Source of the DNA: Proales similis
Taxonomy: Eukaryota; Rotifera; Eurotatoria; Ploima; Proalidae
Direction of reading: 5' to 3'
Length of the DNA stretch: 64,000 nt
Assembly: GCA_019059635.1 (NCBI GenBank)
Contig: JAGVRJ010000001.1
Coordinates: forward strand, 1,116,001 to 1,180,000
The notes beneath the pieces are model-generated. The model made no database searches. It was not told the DNA's origin and worked only from the letters and a program-made list of their open reading frames with translations. Below, piece after piece: positions 58,690 to 64,000 of this stretch. The position numbers and the translations under genes are program-made. Position 1 is the first letter of the stretch, and each line of letters starts with the position of its first letter.

Positions 58690-61600
58690 CTATTTGTTGA
58701 TTCGATTAAAACTGCCGCTCGACGAATGGATTATGCTGTTTTGCGAGCGGCCGATGCTCTTCGATTGCTGAATGTTGCTCAAGCTGCTCGCCTTCGAGGA
58801 ATGATTTGATCGCAAGCAGTTGGCCAACGTTTCTGATTCACTGGACGAGCTGACCGAGCTTGTGGCTGTGCTCGCGCTCAGGCAACTTATTCGAAGATTT
58901 ATGTTTTGGTTGTTGCTCTTGGCGTTCGGCTTCGAGTTCTCGTTCGGTGCATTGGAGGCGGCCGACGACGACGTGGTGCTCTGATTCAACGAGCTGTTGC
59001 GCGTAATGAACGCGCCTCTCTTTAGAATGAGACGCGCATTGCCCAACGCTTGTCGCGAGCACGCGTTCGGATTCTGCAGCACATTCAGATGAGAGGCGTA
59101 GCCGTCGGTCAACAGCTGCGAGATGAAGCGCACGTAAGAACTGGAGTCTGGAGAGAAGCAGGTAAAATGTTCTACTCACGATGGCCTGGTCGGCGTATTT
59201 GGCTTTCGGCTTGGAGATAATGAATATGCGATCGCTTGCCACGCCCAGACTCGAGTACATTTGAATGTCCTTGGACGAGCCGTAGGCGGCCTGAATCCTG
59301 ATGCCATTCTCTTTGGTGATGCGTCTGAGAGTCTCCGTTTTTTGCCTGATCGGCTCACGGCTGAGGCCGTCGCTGAAAAACACCATGCCGAGCGGGAAAT
59401 TGTGCTGCGCCAGCCAGTTTGTGACTTTGCAGTACTGAATATCAGGTCGGGCGGTTATGTAAATGATCAAATAGCCGAGCTCTTGCCAGTGTCGAACGAC
59501 GTCGACGGCGCCCGGTCGCACCTTGGGATCGTGGCCCGAAAAGGAAATGTTGGCGGCGAACGAGCCGTCAATACTGAACACCACCGCTTCGGTGTTGGCC
59601 GGCAGAACGGCCAGATAAAACTCGGCGCACGTCTGGTCGCATTTCACAATCATTTTCACAGAGTAAATGCCGAGCGGAAGCTGCTTTTCGCGTTCGATCG
59701 TGTAGGTCAAGCGACCGTGACTGTCGGTCAATTCGCTCGAGTAAAACTTCCACTCGCTGTCGCCGCGGCTGTCGTGCTTGTTCATAATAAATATGTCGAC
59801 CTTCTCTCCTGACAAGGCAAAGTCGAGCGGTCCGTAGCTGAATTTGGCGGTCAAGACCTGTGGCCGGTCTTCGAGTACGATCACGTCATTTGCTCGATGA
59901 TTGGACGCCATGTTCTGCGTTTAAATCAAATTGAGTCAGCCAAGCGGCTGCGAAACGATGCGCTCAATTCTTACCTTGGTTTTCACTCTGGTGAACTTTT
60001 TCAGCCACTTTTCCGACTCGATTTTGCTCTCATTGGCCACTCCTCCCGCACTAAGTGAGTTCAATTCGAATGTCTCGTGTCTGTTGATGGCGCGCAAAAT
60101 GAATGCGGCCGCGTCTGCCGACTCCCAGAAGCAGCTGTGGAATATGAACGGCAGCGACTTGCGCGGCAAGTTCGCAATCTTCTCCGGCGCATACAGCACA
60201 TAGTCGATTCGGTTCTCGCCCCACCAGTGCTTTTTGGCTGTAAGATTTCAAAGCTTTGAGTGCTACAGCTCAAAAGTAAACGCGTCCAATCAACTCACTC
60301 TGCACAATTTTCTGCAGCGACTGCAGCTGGTCGTGGTTCGGCGTGAGCAGTGAGCTGTCTATCGGATTGCTTCGGCGATCGCCCTCCGCATACAGGCTCT
60401 GAGTATTGAACAGGTGTCCGTGCTTCAGAATGAAATGGTCTACACCAGAGATGAATGCTGATTCGTGCCGAGTCCAAGTGCGAACGCTTACCTAGCGAGT
60501 GGTTTGAGCCGTCGCCCATCGGAAATTTCGATTGACGTGCTATCATGCAGGGCTCAATGTAGGAGAACTGTTTGCTTAGAATGGGCTCGATCCTGGTCGC
60601 GATTGGGTCGGTCAAGTGAAACAGGTTGTAGATTTGTGCACAATTGGGCGTTTTGACTTTTGAGTTCAGATTAGAGGGCGTTTGTCGGACGGCGTTTAAA
60701 AGCGTTTTCAAACCGATTGAACTGCTTGCTTTTCTTTGAGCCAGAATCAAACCCAACGGCGAGCCAAATATGAAGAACTTGTTGACCGCAAAGTCAAGGG
60801 CGGGCAGTTCATCGTCGAGCAGCGGATTCCAATTGTCACTGTGGCTCAGGTTCGAGCTTGTGGAGCTCTGGCCGCGCTCGAATTCGCTCGAGACTCGTCT
60901 CTCCTCGCTTTCGGCCTGATCGATTTTAATGCGTAGACTTGATTGCGCCGAGCGGTTTCTAACCTCCGAGTTCAACTGCTTCTTTGACTTTTAATGCAAT
61001 CAAGTCGACTCTTGCTCGAGTGAGTGGCACCGCCAAAACTTACTTCTTCGCTGCTCGTCTCCGAAGACTTGCACGAGTTGCATAGTGCATCGTAGACCAG
61101 TATGGAGCCCATGCTATCGCCGATGATCACAACCTTTTGATTGAATATGCCTGATGAACATTAGAGATCGCCACACTCGTACGAGCTTTACCTGGCCGTC
61201 GAAGTTTTTGCCTTCGGCCGACTGCTTGAAATCTGCAAAGACTTTGTTACAGGCGCGCACAAAGCTGTTGAGCTTGCTGTTGTATTGGGCGCGGTCGGCG
61301 ATGGCAAGCAGAGGCAACGTGTTGAACGGAAGATTCTCGTGCAGCGAGAACAACGCGGCCGACTTCTCGCTGAGGTCTTCTGCCTCGGCGTACGAGACCG
61401 AGGCGTCGTTGGCGATCGGCGACAGACTTTTGTTGGCGATCGAGTTTATTTCGCTTATTTTAAATGCGCGGCGTTCGCTCTTACCAGGCAAGTTTGAAGA
61501 GCGCCTCCTTGCATATGTGCTCGCAAGGAACAAGTCGAAACTTGAGACGGCCGGTCAAATTGGCGTAGTGCGATTCGACCAGTTTTTCCACTGTTGACTT

Positions 61601-63180
61601 GAAATTGCTGAAATCGTTCTTTTTCGATGTGTCCGTGCAAGTGGCATTGCCACCGTGAGCGACTAGGATCAGAGTGTCTTGAGCTTTGCTCAGCTTCTTC
61701 TCGGTCAGAGTGATGTTGTGGGAAGATGAGGAGGACGACGATGAAGAGGACGTCGACTGATTGATGCTTTTGAATGTGCCCGTCGAGCCGGTCGTCTCCT
61801 TGACTTCGCCGCTTTGACTGGCGACTGCGTTGGGCGAGAGTGACAGGCCGCTCTCGCTGGTTTGATCCGACATGTCAAACGACACTTGAGCTTGATTGGT
61901 TTTAGATATGAGCAACGAAGAGAAACGACTTGAGAAGGAAGCAAGTGTTTACAGATTGCGTCGAAGAACTCTTCCAAGTTGCTGGTGCGTGACGTGTTGT
62001 CGTCGTCCGAACCTTTGGACACTGCCAGCAGAACGACGTCAGTGGCCACTGGAGTGTCCGACTCGCTTATCACATTGAGCCGTTCGATGGCAATGTCTGG
62101 CTCTTGCTTGCCTTGACGGATCATGTTCAACAGCTGGCTGTTGCTCATAAAGTCCATTTCGGCGTCGCTCAGCTGATTTTTCATTTTCATGTCGAGATAG
62201 CGTTGTGTCTCGGCCTCGAGTCGGCGCACGTCGTCCATGCTCAGGCCGTAATACTCGTCCTGCCAGCACCACGCTTGGCGATGCGAGACCAATATCATGT
62301 GTCGAAGAACCGATTCGCTGATGAGCCGCTCCACTCTTGACTGACAGCCCCAGAAGGCGCACTCGATTCGGCACAGCTTGTATGCGCACATGTACTGTAC
62401 CGGTTCACCGGGCTTGGCCGGCTCTGTGGCCAAGTTTTTGAGATCTTTGAGCCAGCCAGAGGTGAGCGGGCCCCGTCCAGTCTTGGCTGACTTGAATTTT
62501 AGAGGGTCCTCGCACTCGTTGTATTCATTGGGGCTTATTTCTTCGTTCACCATGTCAATGAAGTCTGAAATTGAAGAATAATTGCTGCGAGAGAAGCGTT
62601 CAAAAGAGTCGTTTACGGCCAATTACCGACTACGCGATTGGACAGCTCTTTGGGCTTGAGATTAAATGCGTTTTGAGTGTCGCCCAGGTCCGGCAGGTAC
62701 TTGCTCTCGATTTCAATACTGAATCCTTTGAACATTTTGTGCTGGTATTTGGTGCGGGTGTACGGATAGAAATTGTGACTCTCCTCTTCGAACAAGAGAG
62801 CTGACTTGGGGAATAGGAGGCGAGAGACCGTTTTCAGGCCAGCTTCAGGTTTGCCCATATTTAGTCTATTTTTAGCAAATCTGGGTGTGCCCTGCTCTCC
62901 TACCTGGAAGTCGCTCGTCTACATGGTAGACTTTCAATGTGTACTGGCCTTGTTTGCCTTCACTGTCCGAGTAGGGCTTGTTTTCGATAATCTCGACGCC
63001 ACTGCCAGCCCCCACCGACTCGATGCGGCTTTTTTTCTTTTCATTTGAGAGAGAGAAAGCTGTTAGAAGCGAACGAGCTGCGGGCATGAAAGGCTCGCGC
63101 ACCTGTATTGTGTAGAGCTGGCCGATCTGGTATTCCTCCACGCTCATGGGTATGACGATGCGGAACTCCTTGATTATCAT
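58690..63180 (-). CDS. PITPNM: Membrane-associated phosphatidylinositol transfer protein (RdgB/PITPNM, Nir family)
   Basis: Exchanges phosphatidylinositol and phosphatidic acid at ER-plasma membrane contacts to sustain PIP2 signalling. Twelve exons on minus: 63180-63103, 63036-62904, 62842-62627, 62564-61953, 61890-61485, 61426-61192, 61133-61044, 60987-60492, 60439-60299, 60237-59975, 59914-59180 and 59115-58690; 1,276 residues, the family size. Residues 1 to about 255 form the PITP domain, with PYTRTKY, SAKTGRGPL and SHRQAWCWQDE. An FFAT-type ER-binding motif EEFFDA lies near 341. The DDHD region, about 560-890, has GDSMGS, FFIFGSPLGL and FHSCFWESADAAAFIL. The LNS2 domain, about 930-1130, has AVVFSIDGSF and KVRPGAVDVVRHWQ. 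A Ser/Asn-rich tail follows. The acceptor at 59115 gives a 64 bp intron and the family match LLTDGYASHL; nearer AGs break the frame or the intron size. Confidence 0.96.
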
Positions 63181-64000
63181 TGTGCCACTGTGCTTCAACA
63201 ACTGGCCAATCTGACTTGCGCTCGCTTGCTATTTTAATTCAAGAAGCTCATAATTTAGTTGAGATTTTCTAAAACGAAACTTCTGCTTTATCGATTGCAT
63301 CAACGCCGTCGAGCTCAAGAGCGAGCAGGCAGAATAGAGAGAACGAGAGCAAAGAAATCGCGCAGATGCATACGCTCTTCAACACTTATCCAACACAAGC
63401 GGCAAACTTAATTGGTGCGATCATCATCAGAAGCGGCAGCAGCAGCAGCAACAATTCAGCAGCCGCTAAACCGTGAAAAATTATTTGGTGACGTCAATAG
63501 CAGATGATAACTAGAAAACAACTGCTCAGGTCACACTTTCAGGCGAGAGAGAGATAAAATCGAAGCGACAGTTTATTGTCTATTGGCTCACCCTCTCTCT
63601 CTCTCTCTCTGAGTTTTTCTTAATTTGCAATTCAATAAATTCGCCAAGCATTCTGATCATTTGGTTGAATGAGTGAAGCAAACCAAACTGCGTTGTTTGC
63701 GCAGACATGTGACATGTGAGTTGATGGCGAATGGAGAATTGATGTTGATGCCTTTGCCTCATGCCTGACGTTAGATGTGCAATCAAGCAAAAAAGAAAAT
63801 TGTTCAACAGGCGCCGGCGGTCGGGGGATGCGTGATTATTGAGCCAGACTTGTTTACGATCGCGAGACGAATGTGTGTGTGTGTGTACACATGAAGACAG
63901 GCACGCGAGTCGGAGGCAATGTCGAGTGCCAGCAACATTGGCAACCGGCACAAACGGCGTACTCATAATGATCGGCAAGAATAAGGGTTGGCCAACGCGC
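63181..64000 (-). promoter_or_regulatory. PITPNM upstream region
   Basis: A palindromic TGACGTCA (CRE/AP-1-like octamer) lies at 63489-63496, about 310 bp upstream of the start codon. A CT microsatellite lies at 63592-63611, a GCA-type run near 63433-63455 and a TG run near 63870. No gene is visible to the window end. Confidence 0.4.
63592..63611 (+). repeat. CT microsatellite
   Basis: About ten CT units just upstream of the PITPNM gene. Confidence 0.8.

Noticed and set aside
59115-59180. A 39 bp intron in PITPNM using the nearer CAG at about 59141
   Set aside because: It breaks the reading frame and is below the usual intron size; the acceptor before 59115 gives 64 bp and restores the family match.

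Overview
This is nuclear DNA from an animal. Fifteen recognisable protein genes lie on both strands, most of them interrupted by very short GT-AG introns (mostly 55-65 bp). The families present (collagen IV, phosphorylase kinase beta, CDK12/13, importin-7, LIN52, TPX2, PITPNM/RdgB, Jun) are metazoan. The intermediate filament gene has a lamin tail domain but no nuclear localisation signal or CaaX end, and most arthropods lack such cytoplasmic filaments. A non-arthropod protostome with a compact genome (small annelid, rotifer-like or other spiralian, tardigrade or nematode) is my best inference; I cannot name the species.

Layout. 1-4721: PHKB (minus, cut by the window start) and a CCDC90/MCUR1-family mitochondrial protein (minus). 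5588-7309: PDE6D then LIN52, close tandem on the plus strand. 8132-11393: importin-7/8 (plus), convergent with CDK12/13 (minus, 12217-14677). 15054-17250: MRPS22 and CHMP5 (minus). 19038-19934: an intronless teashirt-like single zinc-finger protein (plus). 20171-23203: a short TPX2 and a RING/coiled-coil TRIM-like protein (minus). 27243-30224: a large intronless single-pass membrane protein with repeats I do not recognise (plus). 30846-32024: a Jun-type bZIP factor (minus). 33243-48984: a head-to-head pair of collagen IV genes, alpha2-like on minus and alpha1-like on plus, with a shared 2.7 kb upstream region. 48985-55857: a long gene-free stretch rich in microsatellites. 55858-57543: a cytoplasmic intermediate filament (plus). 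58690-63180: PITPNM/RdgB (minus).

The genes are mostly housekeeping or conserved developmental genes and do not form one pathway. The collagen pair is the one clear functional unit: its products should co-assemble into a basement-membrane network, and its divergent layout is the ancestral animal arrangement. I found no rRNA, tRNA, CRISPR array or intact transposon. Most of the remaining open frames are antisense or frame-shifted shadows. The least explained coding sequence is the 993-residue membrane protein at 27243-30224.
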